NCBI GenBank assembly: GCA_035946615.1
Contig: DASYZB010000041.1
Coordinates: 1 to 44,527, forward strand
Direction of reading: 5' to 3'
From: Verrucomicrobiia bacterium
Lineage (GTDB): Bacteria; Verrucomicrobiota; Verrucomicrobiia; Limisphaerales; UBA8199
Length of the DNA: 44,527 nt
Translations under genes and position numbers: made by a program
Shown here: positions 8,362-15,753 of the stretch, in pieces
Numbering within the stretch: position 1 is the stretch's first letter
Layout: the number at the start of each line of letters is the position of its first letter
The notes under the pieces: model-generated
The model's input: the letters and a program-made list of their open reading frames with translations, nothing else
Database searches by the model: none
Told to the model about the DNA's origin: nothing

Positions 8362-9618
8362 TCACTGCTGGCGCACTCGATAAAAACGCTGTGCGCCGGT
8401 TGCCGAACTGTCCGTTAAAGTGACCGGGCCGCCTGTTCCCGAAACCGATTGCAGAGCCGTCCAGTTGGTGGACGCAGGGGAGTTTTCGTATTCGAGCGAA
8501 TAAGATTTCCCGCTTTGAGTTTGCAGCGAGACGCTGAAAGCACCCTGGTTCCAACTCGGGCTGGCAAGCTTCAGTGGGGCCGCAGCGCTATTGCCCATCA
8601 GAGCCACGCTGTAGTTCCATCCAGCGCCGATTTCGGAAACATTGCCTAGCCCTGTCGGCACGTCGATCTGGCCGGATTCATCCCCACCCCAGGCGATGAC
8701 GGTGCCCCCCGAGGTCAATGCAAGGGCATGGTCTTCTCCGGCGGCGATGCCGATGGCGCCGGTGAGGTCCGTGGGAATCGCCGGGTAGTTGCCCCATCCA
8801 ACAACCGTGCCGCTCGATGTCAGAGCCAGGCAGTAATCGATGTTGCCCGCGATAGCAACCACGCCACTCAACCCGGCGGGCACATTGGTTTGGCCGGCGT
8901 CATTCGCACCCCAGGCCACCACCGTGCCGGTCGAGGTAAGCGCCAGGCTATAATCCCACTCGGCGAGGATCGCCACGGCATTCAGGGCCGCAGGCACATC
9001 GCCCTGATCATACGTATTGGAACCCCACGCCACCACCGTCCCGTCGTTCTTCAACGCCAGCGCATGAGCGCGCCCGGCTGATATTGCCTTAACGTTGGCC
9101 AGACTCGGGGGTACATGGCACTGCCCAAGCTGGTTATCTCCCCACGCCACAACCGTTCCGTCCGACTTGAGCGCCAGGCTGAAATACGCCCCCGCAGCCA
9201 CCGCCGTCACACCTGATAAACCGGACGGCACATCCGCCTGCCCATCGAAATCATTCCCCCAAGCCGACACGGTCCCGTCCGCTTTGAGCGCAAGGCTATG
9301 ATCGGTGCTGGTCGAGATGGCCACGACATTGTTCAGTCCCGACGGGGTGTTGGTCTGACCGGTGCCCCACGCCACCACCGCGCCCGCGGCGTGCGCCACC
9401 GGCATCTTGCAGAAGCAAACCACAATCGGAATGAGCAGAGTGATTACCCGTTTTTGCGCTTTGCTAGGAGAACGGCGAGATGGACTACATACAGAGGGAC
9501 CCCTCTCCCCTCCCGCTGCGACGACGCGATAGCGCGGCGAGCCCGAAGGAGAGATGGAGAATCCTCGGCAGGTTACGGTTGAGAATGTTCCAGACTCCTC
9601 TATAAAAAGCTGTTTCAT
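8362..9618 (-). CDS. Secreted RCC1-repeat protein
   Basis: The protein has six to seven repeats of about 40-50 residues with the pattern VVAWG.N..GQ..VP.GL..V.AI.AG..HSLAL..DGT, predicting an RCC1-type beta-propeller, then a C-terminal module ending AQRFYRVRQQ. A hydrophobic stretch (VITLLIPIVVCFC, ending MPVAHAAG) looks like a signal peptide but is preceded by an odd Ser/Arg/Pro-rich segment encoded by an intergenic-type repeat (9491-9568). ATG 9618 was chosen, with AAGGAG about 17 bases upstream; a TTG at 9645 is in frame. No start codon lies directly before the signal peptide, so the repeat seems to have become part of the gene or displaced its start. Substrate or partner unknown. Confidence 0.75.
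   Translation of the reverse strand: MKQLFIEESGTFSTVTCRGFSISPSGSPRYRVVAAGGERGPSVCSPSRRSPSKAQKRVITLLIPIVVCFCKMPVAHAAGAVVAWGTGQTNTPSGLNNVVAISTSTDHSLALKADGTVSAWGNDFDGQADVPSGLSGVTAVAAGAYFSLALKSDGTVVAWGDNQLGQCHVPPSLANVKAISAGRAHALALKNDGTVVAWGSNTYDQGDVPAALNAVAILAEWDYSLALTSTGTVVAWGANDAGQTNVPAGLSGVVAIAGNIDYCLALTSSGTVVGWGNYPAIPTDLTGAIGIAAGEDHALALTSGGTVIAWGGDESGQIDVPTGLGNVSEIGAGWNYSVALMGNSAAAPLKLASPSWNQGAFSVSLQTQSGKSYSLEYENSPASTNWTALQSVSGTGGPVTLTDSSATGAQRFYRVRQQ
9491..9568 (-). repeat. CT/GA-rich dispersed repeat inside RCC1 gene start
   Basis: Read on the minus strand this begins CGAGGATTCTCC and ends GGGGAGAGGGGTCCCTCTGT. The same ends occur at 37385-37431 with a shorter middle. Both copies give similar peptide in one frame (RGFS[IL]SPS and ERGPSVCS). 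It covers about 25 codons of the RCC1-protein N-terminus. Confidence 0.75.
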
Positions 9619-9805
9619 AGTGCTATTGCCGCCGTTCTCCTTCAATCGCGCGCCGTGCGCCCAACAGTAAGGAACGTTACCTTCTTAAGACAAACCGCCC
9701 CGGCATACAATTGGGGTAAAACCCTTTGGAGTCGGCGCTGACCAAATTTCAGTTCTTGACCCCATGGCGCAGAGGAGGGCGCTTCTTACTTTTAAATCCG
9801 TGAAT

Positions 9806-10393
9806 ATGACCAAAGCTTTGGCGCTCTCGATTGCTGGGCTTCTGCTGTCTCAATTGCATCTCCGTGCACAATCGCCTTACCTCTACCTCATCACCTTTCA
9901 AGGCGTGTGCTATCAAAAGAACTCCTCCGGCAATCTGGCTCCTGTTCCGCTCACTCAACAAACATTCCTGCAGGACGTCGCGCAGGCCGGCGGTGTGGAC
10001 CCAAAAACGCTGGTCCTGGTCTATCACATTCAAGGCTCCGGCTTGGGCGATACCATCGATGTGGTCAATGCCAGTACCGGCAGCACTTTGGTAAATCTGT
10101 TCGGACTCTATTTCGGGGACACCCTGGGCCGCACCGCCGCCACAAATGCCACCGCAACCGTTGTCCGTCGGGTCGATTACATTTATACCCAGCAAAACTA
10201 CACCTACACCTCCTGGAACCCGGACGCCATGGGCGCCGCATTCACCACCAAACGCTTCCAAACCGACGCCCAGGGCAACGTCCGCACAACGGTTGATGCC
10301 CAAATGCACTGGATCGTGAACCCTCAAGGGAACGCCAGCACCAAAATCTGCTCCGGCAGCTTCACCACAACCAAGCCCTTTACCCCACATTAA
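9806..10393 (+). CDS. Secreted protein of unknown function, paralog 1
   Basis: This 195-residue protein has a signal peptide (MTKALALSIAGLLLSQLHLRA, then QSPYLYLITFQG). The mature part carries no family I recognise. It is clearly paralogous to the next gene: both share QSPYL...TF.G.C(Y/F)Q, LVYHI.G...GDTID, FGL(Y/F)FGD, RRVDY(I/V)YT, MGA..TTKRF..DA.G.VRTT and TTTKPF near the end. Start 9806 gives a normal signal peptide; an upstream in-frame ATG at 9764 would add 14 residues. The two genes probably form one transcript (13-base gap) and arose by tandem duplication. Confidence 0.75.
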   Translation: MTKALALSIAGLLLSQLHLRAQSPYLYLITFQGVCYQKNSSGNLAPVPLTQQTFLQDVAQAGGVDPKTLVLVYHIQGSGLGDTIDVVNASTGSTLVNLFGLYFGDTLGRTAATNATATVVRRVDYIYTQQNYTYTSWNPDAMGAAFTTKRFQTDAQGNVRTTVDAQMHWIVNPQGNASTKICSGSFTTTKPFTPH

Positions 10394-10406
10394 AAGCCTG
10401 TCTCGA

Positions 10407-11000
10407 ATGAACTACTTCCTGCTTCTGGTCTGCTTCTCGCTAGTGGCCGCCCCCCTCGGCGCCCGCGCTCAATCCCCTTACCTGTTCCGCATGACCTTCC
10501 GGGGAGACTGCTTTCAGACCAATGGCGCGGGCCAGTTCGTCGATATCCCCATCACTCAAAACGACATCCTCCTGGCGGCGGCCCAGGCCGGCGGCACCTC
10601 GGACATCAGCTCGATGGCCCTGGTCTATCACATCATGGGCGACACCACCCACGGCGATACCATTGATATCTACAGCACCACCACCGGCCAGAAATTGACC
10701 ACCGTTTTCGGTCTCTTCTTCGGTGATGCCCCCTCGCTCAATAGGACCGCCCTGACTAATAACGCCGCCACAGAAATCCGGCGGGTCGATTATGTCTATA
10801 CCTTTAACGGCACCACCTACACCTATCCGGGAGGCCATTCCATGGGCGCTTCCTTAACCACCAAGCGGTTCAGTTCCGATGCCCGGGGACTCGTGCGCAC
10901 AACCATTGAAGGCCAGATGGAGTGGGTCGTCAATCCCATCAACGGCGCCGGCCCCAAGGTCCTCCGCGCCACCTTTACCACAACCAAACCGTTCCCGTAA
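10407..11000 (+). CDS. Secreted protein of unknown function, paralog 2
   Basis: This 197-residue protein has a signal peptide (MNYFLLLVCFSLVAAPLGARA, mature end at QSPYLFRMTFRG). Much of its length is similar to the upstream paralog, including a short conserved C-terminal TTTKPFP. One Cys in the mature protein (RGDCFQ) is conserved between the two. No catalytic motif is evident. Many G, T and N residues and alternating hydrophobics suggest a beta-rich fold, which is inference. Its 3' end abuts the left inverted repeat of the methyltransferase module. Confidence 0.75.
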   Translation: MNYFLLLVCFSLVAAPLGARAQSPYLFRMTFRGDCFQTNGAGQFVDIPITQNDILLAAAQAGGTSDISSMALVYHIMGDTTHGDTIDIYSTTTGQKLTTVFGLFFGDAPSLNRTALTNNAATEIRRVDYVYTFNGTTYTYPGGHSMGASLTTKRFSSDARGLVRTTIEGQMEWVVNPINGAGPKVLRATFTTTKPFP

Positions 11001-11017
11001 ATCGCCCCGCGCCCGCC

Positions 11018-11064
11018 AGCGTCTTGGACTGCGCCAGTCCTCTAGTCCTCTGCCGCTTTTGGAC
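11018..11064 (+). repeat. Left inverted repeat flanking methyltransferase module
   Basis: AGCGTCTTGGACTGCGCC opens this copy and GCTTTTGGAC closes it. The reverse complement of 13071-13109 matches it nearly base for base except for a gap of about ten bases. Similar sequences may be dispersed in related genomes, so this may be a repeat family member rather than a dedicated element end. Confidence 0.7.
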
Positions 11065-11078
11065 AGACAGCAAAGTCA

Positions 11079-11112
11079 AATTAATAAAAATAGGCAATTA
11101 ATAAAAATAGGC
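11079..11112. repeat. Two tandem perfect 17-base direct repeats
   Basis: AATTAATAAAAATAGGC occurs twice without a gap (11079-11095 and 11096-11112). It is strikingly AT-rich compared with its surroundings and sits 33 bases before the operator-like palindrome of the methyltransferase gene. It could be an UP-like promoter element, a protein-binding site or an insertion scar. Confidence 0.85.
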
Positions 11113-11144
11113 GTTCAGGAAAGAACAAGGTGATCTCAATGTCT

Positions 11145-11175
11145 TGTAACAGGGAAGATATACCCTGTTACAGGG
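11145..11175. promoter_or_regulatory. Operator-like palindrome upstream of methyltransferase
   Basis: TGTAACAGGG and CCCTGTTACA are perfect inverted arms of ten bases around an 8-base AT-rich spacer. The right arm continues as CCCTGTTACAGGG, itself a 6-1-6 palindrome, giving three half-sites. The site directly abuts the -35 box of the presumed promoter, so a bound protein would block or recruit polymerase. A repressor role, possibly by the methyltransferase N-terminal domain itself, is inferred. Confidence 0.65.
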
Positions 11176-11204
11176 TTGACAAAAAGGGCTTCATTCGTCA
11201 TACC
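11176..11204 (+). promoter_or_regulatory. Candidate promoter giving a leaderless transcript
   Basis: A perfect TTGACA (11176-11181) is followed after 17 bases by CATACC, a weak -10 box. Transcription would start about seven bases later, at or next to the ATG at 11211, which has no ribosome binding site. Leaderless translation fits. Confidence 0.5.
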
Positions 11205-11210
11205 TTCCCC

Positions 11211-12242
11211 ATGGCGCGCTCATCGACCACCTATCCCCCAAAGTGGCGCTCAGGAAAGACGACTGTCATCCGAGTGCCCGAACGCATCGCGGAGGACCTG
11301 CTCGACATCGCTCGACGGTTGGACGTTGCCCCAAAGTACTGCCTCCGCGAGGACGCCAACAGCTTTGTGCTCGAGCTCGTCCCGGCCAGGCGCGTGCGAT
11401 ACACAGCCGACAAACCTGCCAACGTGGCCAGTGTGCCCCAGAGGAGTCCGTTTCGCTACCCCGGCGGCAAGACCTGGCTCGTTCCATATATCCGTGACTG
11501 GCTCAAGAGCAAGAATTCCCCACCAGCCCGCCTGATAGAACCCTTCGCGGGCGGGGCGATAGTCAGCTTAACGGCCGCTTTTGAACGGCTGGCGAGGCAC
11601 GTCATCTTTGCTGAAATGGATGAAGGGGTTGCGGCGGTATGGCGCATTGTACTTAACGGTCAGGCGGAGTGGTTGGCGAAGCAGATACTGGATTTTGAAG
11701 TCACTTTGGAAACCGTCACCAAAGCGCTCCACGACGACCCCGCCGGCCTGCGCGAGAAGGCGTTCCAGACTGTTCTCCGGAACCGTGTCCAGCGTGGGGG
11801 CATCCTGGCGGCCGGAGCCGGACTAGTGAAGACTGGCGAGAATGGCAGAGGGCTGTTGTCGCGATGGTACCCTCAGACCCTGGCACGCCGCATCCGGGAG
11901 ATCAACCGTCAGAAAGACAGGCTCACTTTTGTCGAAGGTGACGCCTTCGCTTTGATCGATGAACACAAGGCCGATGCCGAGGCAGTTTTTTATATTGACC
12001 CTCCCTATACTGTGGCGGCGCGCCGCTTGTACACTGTGTGGCAGGTGGACCACGCCCGCCTCTTTGAGGCGATGACCGCTTGCAAGGGCGATTTCTTGAT
12101 GAGCTACGACAATACTGCCGAGATCGCGCATTTGGCCGAAAAGCACGGATTGGAAAGCCGGCCAATCGCCATGAAGAACACTCACCACGCCAAAATGACC
12201 GAGCTGCTAATCGGCAGAGACCTCTCCTGGCTTGGTGAATGA
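11211..12242 (+). CDS. D12-class N6-adenine DNA methyltransferase with N-terminal DNA-binding-like extension
   Basis: The Dam-type catalytic part runs from about residue 80: SPFRYPGGKTWLVPYI (AdoMet motif X), LIEPFAGGAIVSL (motif I), FYIDPPYT (DPPY catalytic motif) and the C-terminal KMTELLIGRDL typical of this class. It should transfer methyl groups to adenine in a short site. About 70 residues precede this core, including TTVIRVPERIAEDLLDIARRL, which resembles a ribbon-helix-helix strand-helix unit. With the palindrome at its promoter, this suggests autoregulation (inference). The ATG at 11211 was chosen since a TTGACA promoter overlaps the upstream part of the longer frame (from 11130). 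It converges on the four-cysteine gene with a 16-base gap. Confidence 0.85.
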   Translation: MARSSTTYPPKWRSGKTTVIRVPERIAEDLLDIARRLDVAPKYCLREDANSFVLELVPARRVRYTADKPANVASVPQRSPFRYPGGKTWLVPYIRDWLKSKNSPPARLIEPFAGGAIVSLTAAFERLARHVIFAEMDEGVAAVWRIVLNGQAEWLAKQILDFEVTLETVTKALHDDPAGLREKAFQTVLRNRVQRGGILAAGAGLVKTGENGRGLLSRWYPQTLARRIREINRQKDRLTFVEGDAFALIDEHKADAEAVFYIDPPYTVAARRLYTVWQVDHARLFEAMTACKGDFLMSYDNTAEIAHLAEKHGLESRPIAMKNTHHAKMTELLIGRDLSWLGE

Positions 12243-12258
12243 GGAAACTTGAGAATGG

Positions 12259-12942
12259 TCAATCGCTCCCGGAGCCCAGCGGGTGACCCGGGGCGAGCGA
12301 GCCAAGCTTGAAACGTAGCTGCTCCTCGAATTCCTCCTTCGAGAGCGGCACACCTCCGGTAAGCGACTTGACCGAGGCATCGAGCCTGGTGAAAGCTAAA
12401 TCCCGGGGGGCCAATTTCCACCCGGTCAATGTGGATTCATACCCCACAACGAACCAAGCGATCTCCGCGTTAGACAGGTGTTTCTCCCGCTCTAACCCAA
12501 CCAGCGACGAGAAAAAGGTGCCGATGAAATCACGGGTCTCCGGGTCGTCCTCTTCCTGCCGCTGTTCCGGACGAAGCCGGTCAAGGAACCCAATTTGGCT
12601 CAGCACAACGGGCTCAGTTGTTTGGAGTAACTTTTCGGCAACCCAGCGAAATATCGTTTCAGATTCCAAAAAACGCAGCGGGCAGGTGGTTATCACAGGT
12701 CCAACCCCGGTTACCGGCCCATCACCGATCTGCTGATACAGCCGAAGTGAGCAGACACCGCCCTTCTTGCTGCATTCTGCATCTACCTGGAAGGGGCAAG
12801 GTGTGCCCGTGAGCGCATCCAGTTCGTATTCTGCGTCGGCGCGGCTAAACCGCTCCCGCGGAGAGAGCGTCTCGAATCCAGCTCCGTACCATTCTCCTAT
12901 CGAATATCTGGCGGGGATTCGTGGTTTCTTAGGCTTTGCCAC
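12259..12942 (-). CDS. Four-cysteine protein resembling NotI-family endonuclease N-terminus
   Basis: This 227-residue protein has cysteines at 49, 57, 64 and 87 in the pattern TPCPF...ECSKKGGVCS...TTCPLRFLE. From memory, this matches the iron-binding Cys4 region of NotI-type restriction endonucleases (CPF, GVC, CP.R), and EPVVLSQIGFL could be the strand that follows. The expected downstream catalytic D and E-x-Q/E-x-K residues are not recognisable; AWFVVGYESTLTG is the only faint candidate. NotI is much longer (about 380 residues). It lies 16 bases from, and convergent with, an adenine methyltransferase, as expected for a restriction-modification pair. It may be a divergent nuclease, a shortened relative or a non-nuclease partner. 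Confidence 0.5.
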   Translation of the reverse strand: MAKPKKPRIPARYSIGEWYGAGFETLSPRERFSRADAEYELDALTGTPCPFQVDAECSKKGGVCSLRLYQQIGDGPVTGVGPVITTCPLRFLESETIFRWVAEKLLQTTEPVVLSQIGFLDRLRPEQRQEEDDPETRDFIGTFFSSLVGLEREKHLSNAEIAWFVVGYESTLTGWKLAPRDLAFTRLDASVKSLTGGVPLSKEEFEEQLRFKLGSLAPGHPLGSGSD

Positions 12943-13070
12943 GGGCTGTGTTTAACAGAGGGGAACTGGCTGGCCAACCCAAAACCTGCTCTGAGCTGTT
13001 CCACCTTAACCTCGAAACACGCTGCTCCTACACCCGCCATCAACGGCAGTTGAACCTCAAACACGAGGTT

Positions 13071-13109
13071 AGTCCAAAAGCACCAGAGACTGGCGCAGTC
13101 CACGACGCT
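13071..13109 (-). repeat. Right inverted repeat flanking methyltransferase module
   Basis: The reverse complement starts AGCGTCGTGGACTGCGCC and ends GCTTTTGGACT, matching 11018-11064. The pair encloses about 2.0 kb with the methyltransferase, its regulatory DNA and the NotI-like gene. Confidence 0.7.
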
Positions 13110-13211
13110 TCGCGCGGGCCGATGCCAGGCTGGTATGAACTGGCGCCGATGGCGTCACGCCACCTTACACCCGCCACTCGCGCCCAGCCAAAATACAGTC
13201 TGGTTAATGTC

Positions 13212-13239
13212 TTGACCCGCTCCCTCCATTCATTTTAAT
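13212..13239 (+). promoter_or_regulatory. Candidate mreB promoter
   Basis: TTGACC (13212-13217) is followed 16 bases later by TTTAAT (13234-13239), with mreB starting at 13262. This would drive the mre operon. Match quality is moderate. Confidence 0.45.
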
Positions 13240-13261
13240 TTCCCCCTGTTAGGCAGTATTC

Positions 13262-14287
13262 ATGTTCGCGCAACTCAAAAGCCTGTTTTCCAATGACATT
13301 GGAATAGACTTGGGGACTGCCAATTCCCTGGTTTATGTACGCGACCGGGGCATTGTCCTGCGGGAACCCTCTGTCGTGGCAATCCAGGCCGGCACCACCA
13401 ACGTCCTGGCGGTTGGCGAAGAAGCCAAACGGATGCTCGGGCGGACCCCTGGCAACATCGTGGCCATTCGGCCAATGAAAGACGGTGTCATCGCTGATTT
13501 CGAAATAACCGAAGCGATGCTGCGTCATTTCATCCAGAAGGTCCACCATCGCAAGCTCATTGCCCCGCGCGTAGTGGTTGCGGTACCTTCGGGCATCACA
13601 GAAGTCGAAAAACGGGCGGTCAAAGATTCCGCGACTCATGCCGGCGCGCGGGAAGTATATCTGATCGAACAACCGATGGCCTCGGCCATCGGGGTCGGAT
13701 TGCCGGTACATGAGCCGGCGGGCAATATGATTGTCGATATCGGCGGTGGGACTTGCGAAATCGCAATCATCTCCCTGGCCGGCATCGTCTTCAGCCGCAG
13801 CCTGAGGGTCGGCGGCGACGAGTTCGACGAAACAATCGTTGCGCACATGAAACGGGCCTATAACCTGATGATCGGTGAACGCACCGCGGAAGAGATTAAA
13901 ATACGGATTGGCTCTGCTTTTCCGCTGGAGCAGGAATTAACTATGGAAGTCAAGGGACGCGATTTGAGCGCCGGTTTGCCGAAAACCTTAACTATTCGGT
14001 CGGAAGAGATTCGCGAAGCCTTGCAAGAGCCGCTCTCGAGCATTTTGGAGTCTGTTCGCATCACCCTGGAACGTTGCCCTCCTGAATTATCCGCCGATCT
14101 GGTCGATCGGGGGATCGTCATGGCCGGCGGCGGGGCGTTGTTGCGCGGGATTGATCGGTTGGTGGCTGAAGAGACCGGCTTGCCGGTCCACATCGCCGAC
14201 GACCCCCTCAGCGCCGTTGCCGAAGGCACCGGCCGGGTCCTGCAGGAACTCCAATTCCTCAAGCGCGTCTCAAATAATTCCAAGTAG
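13262..14287 (+). CDS. mreB: Rod-shape-determining actin homolog MreB
   Basis: The 341-residue protein covers the usual MreB length. Visible actin-fold elements are the phosphate-1 motif [13 protein letters not shown] (N-terminus), the phosphate-2 motif [14 protein letters not shown] (about 155-170) and an adenosine-binding [12 protein letters not shown] (about 285). MreB forms membrane-bound filaments that position the elongation machinery. It is the first gene of mreB-mreC-mreD-PBP2-rodA, with about 108 bases before mreC that contain a small hairpin (GTGGCAG...CTGCCAC), possibly modulating expression of the downstream genes. Confidence 0.97.
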   Translation: MFAQLKSLFSNDIGIDLGTANSLVYVRDRGIVLREPSVVAIQAGTTNVLAVGEEAKRMLGRTPGNIVAIRPMKDGVIADFEITEAMLRHFIQKVHHRKLIAPRVVVAVPSGITEVEKRAVKDSATHAGAREVYLIEQPMASAIGVGLPVHEPAGNMIVDIGGGTCEIAIISLAGIVFSRSLRVGGDEFDETIVAHMKRAYNLMIGERTAEEIKIRIGSAFPLEQELTMEVKGRDLSAGLPKTLTIRSEEIREALQEPLSSILESVRITLERCPPELSADLVDRGIVMAGGGALLRGIDRLVAEETGLPVHIADDPLSAVAEGTGRVLQELQFLKRVSNNSK

Positions 14288-14395
14288 TTCCTCTCTGTGC
14301 AGCATGCCGTCGTTGGCGAGTGGCAGCCGGGCTAAGGCCCGCAGACACTTGCCTGCGGCAACTGCCACACCGCTCAGCAGTTACCGGTGAATTGA

Positions 14396-15205
14396 ATGTT
14401 GAAACGGCCGCATTATATCGCTTTGGGCCTGGTTGTGCTGATGACGCTGATTATTCTGAATCTGCCAAGCAAAACGACCGCCCGCCTTAAATCGGGCATC
14501 GGCAGCTTGTTCGTGCCCCTGTTCGGGTTGGCTAACTCCACCCAGCAGGCCGCAGGCCGCGCCGCCGATGACCTCACCCCGCGCTCCGAGCTCATCCGCC
14601 AGAATGAAACCCTCCGCCAGCAAAACCAGGAACTCCGCCTCCAAGCCGCTCGCACCGAGGGGCTTATCCGGGAAAATGACCGCCTGCGCGCCCTGGTTAA
14701 ATGGCAGCAGCAAAAACCCGCCAAATTCAAATTGGCCAGCGTCGTTCTGCGCGAGCCCGCCAACTGGTGGCGCGCCGTCCAGATTGATCTCGGCACTCGC
14801 GACGGAATGAAAGTCAACCTCCCAGTCCTCACCGGCGACGGCGCACTGGTCGGCCGCATCGCTTCGGTTAGCCTTACCCGTTCCCAGGTGGTGCTCCTGG
14901 GGGATCCCAACTGCAAAGTAGCCGCTCGCGTCGATAATGCCGCGCACGACTCGGGCGTTATCAGCGGGTCTGGACCCTTCGAGAGCGAATTTGTCGATAT
15001 GGGCTATCTCTCGCGCAACGCCGCCCTCAAGCCAGGCCAAAACGTCTGGACCAGCGGCTTGGGTGGCGTTTTTCCAAAAGACATCCTCATCGGCAAAGTC
15101 GTCGATATGCGCTCCGAAGATTACGGCCTCTACACCGTCGCGCGCGTCAAGCTCGCGGGCAATCTCTCCGCTCTCGAAGAGGTTTGGGTCATGCTCGAAC
15201 CATGA
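14396..15205 (+). CDS. mreC: Rod-shape-determining protein MreC
   Basis: The 269-residue protein has one N-terminal membrane segment (about 8-24), a coiled coil (about 60-103, with ELIRQNETLRQQNQELRLQA) and a periplasmic beta-rich domain with the family-typical GDGALVGRI and SGLGGVFPKDILIGKV. MreC links MreB, MreD and PBP2 in the elongasome. Its stop overlaps the mreD start as ATGA, indicating translational coupling. Confidence 0.95.
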   Translation: MLKRPHYIALGLVVLMTLIILNLPSKTTARLKSGIGSLFVPLFGLANSTQQAAGRAADDLTPRSELIRQNETLRQQNQELRLQAARTEGLIRENDRLRALVKWQQQKPAKFKLASVVLREPANWWRAVQIDLGTRDGMKVNLPVLTGDGALVGRIASVSLTRSQVVLLGDPNCKVAARVDNAAHDSGVISGSGPFESEFVDMGYLSRNAALKPGQNVWTSGLGGVFPKDILIGKVVDMRSEDYGLYTVARVKLAGNLSALEEVWVMLEP

Positions 15206-15753
15206 ATTGGCTCAAAACATCCCTCCTCCTCATTGCGGCGTTCCTGGCCGTTTTTTGGGAAGCCGCCTTTGGCGTCGTGCGGCATCTGTTGGGCGCGCAA
15301 ATCGATTTGTTGCCCCCCTTGCTGGTCTATGCCGGCTTGAGCACTGGTTGGATTTCCATTTGCCTGCTCTCCTTTGTGGGCGGCCTTCTGTTCGACTCCC
15401 TTTCGGCAAATCCTTTGGGTGTCTCGGTCCTCCCCTTGCTCGCTGTGGGTTCCCTTATTTATCTCCTGCGCGAGTTCGTCCTGCGCGATCAAACGCTCAC
15501 CCACCTCGTCTTGGGCCTGTTTGCCAGCGCCGCTGCCCCGGTCCTGACCCTCATCCTCCTGCTCACCACCGGCCATGGGCCGATGCTCGGCTGGGGCACC
15601 CTTTGGCAACTCACCGTCATGACCCTCGGCGGGGGCTTGGTCGCTCCTCTTGTCTTTGCCCTGTTCGACTGGCTCCATGGCGCACTCATCCACGCTCGAA
15701 CTGCCGAAACCAGCTTCCGCCCTGACCGCGAAATTCGCCGAGGACGTTCCTGA
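15202..15753 (+). CDS. mreD: Rod-shape-determining membrane protein MreD
   Basis: This 183-residue protein is almost entirely hydrophobic, with about five membrane segments, as expected for MreD. The sequence is poorly conserved in this family, so the call rests on position between mreC and the PBP2 gene, size and hydrophobicity. The ATG at 15202 (MNWLKTS) overlaps the mreC stop; its own TGA overlaps the next start as TGATG. An upstream in-frame ATG at 15184 is less likely. Confidence 0.9.
   Translation: MNWLKTSLLLIAAFLAVFWEAAFGVVRHLLGAQIDLLPPLLVYAGLSTGWISICLLSFVGGLLFDSLSANPLGVSVLPLLAVGSLIYLLREFVLRDQTLTHLVLGLFASAAAPVLTLILLLTTGHGPMLGWGTLWQLTVMTLGGGLVAPLVFALFDWLHGALIHARTAETSFRPDREIRRGRS

Larger units (their letters stand above)
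12943..13261. other. Intergenic region upstream of mreB
   Basis: No gene is supported. It contains the right inverted repeat of the methyltransferase module (13071-13109), a small hairpin (AACCTCAAACACGAGGTT, about 13053-13070), and a candidate mreB promoter at 13212-13239. Confidence 0.6.
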
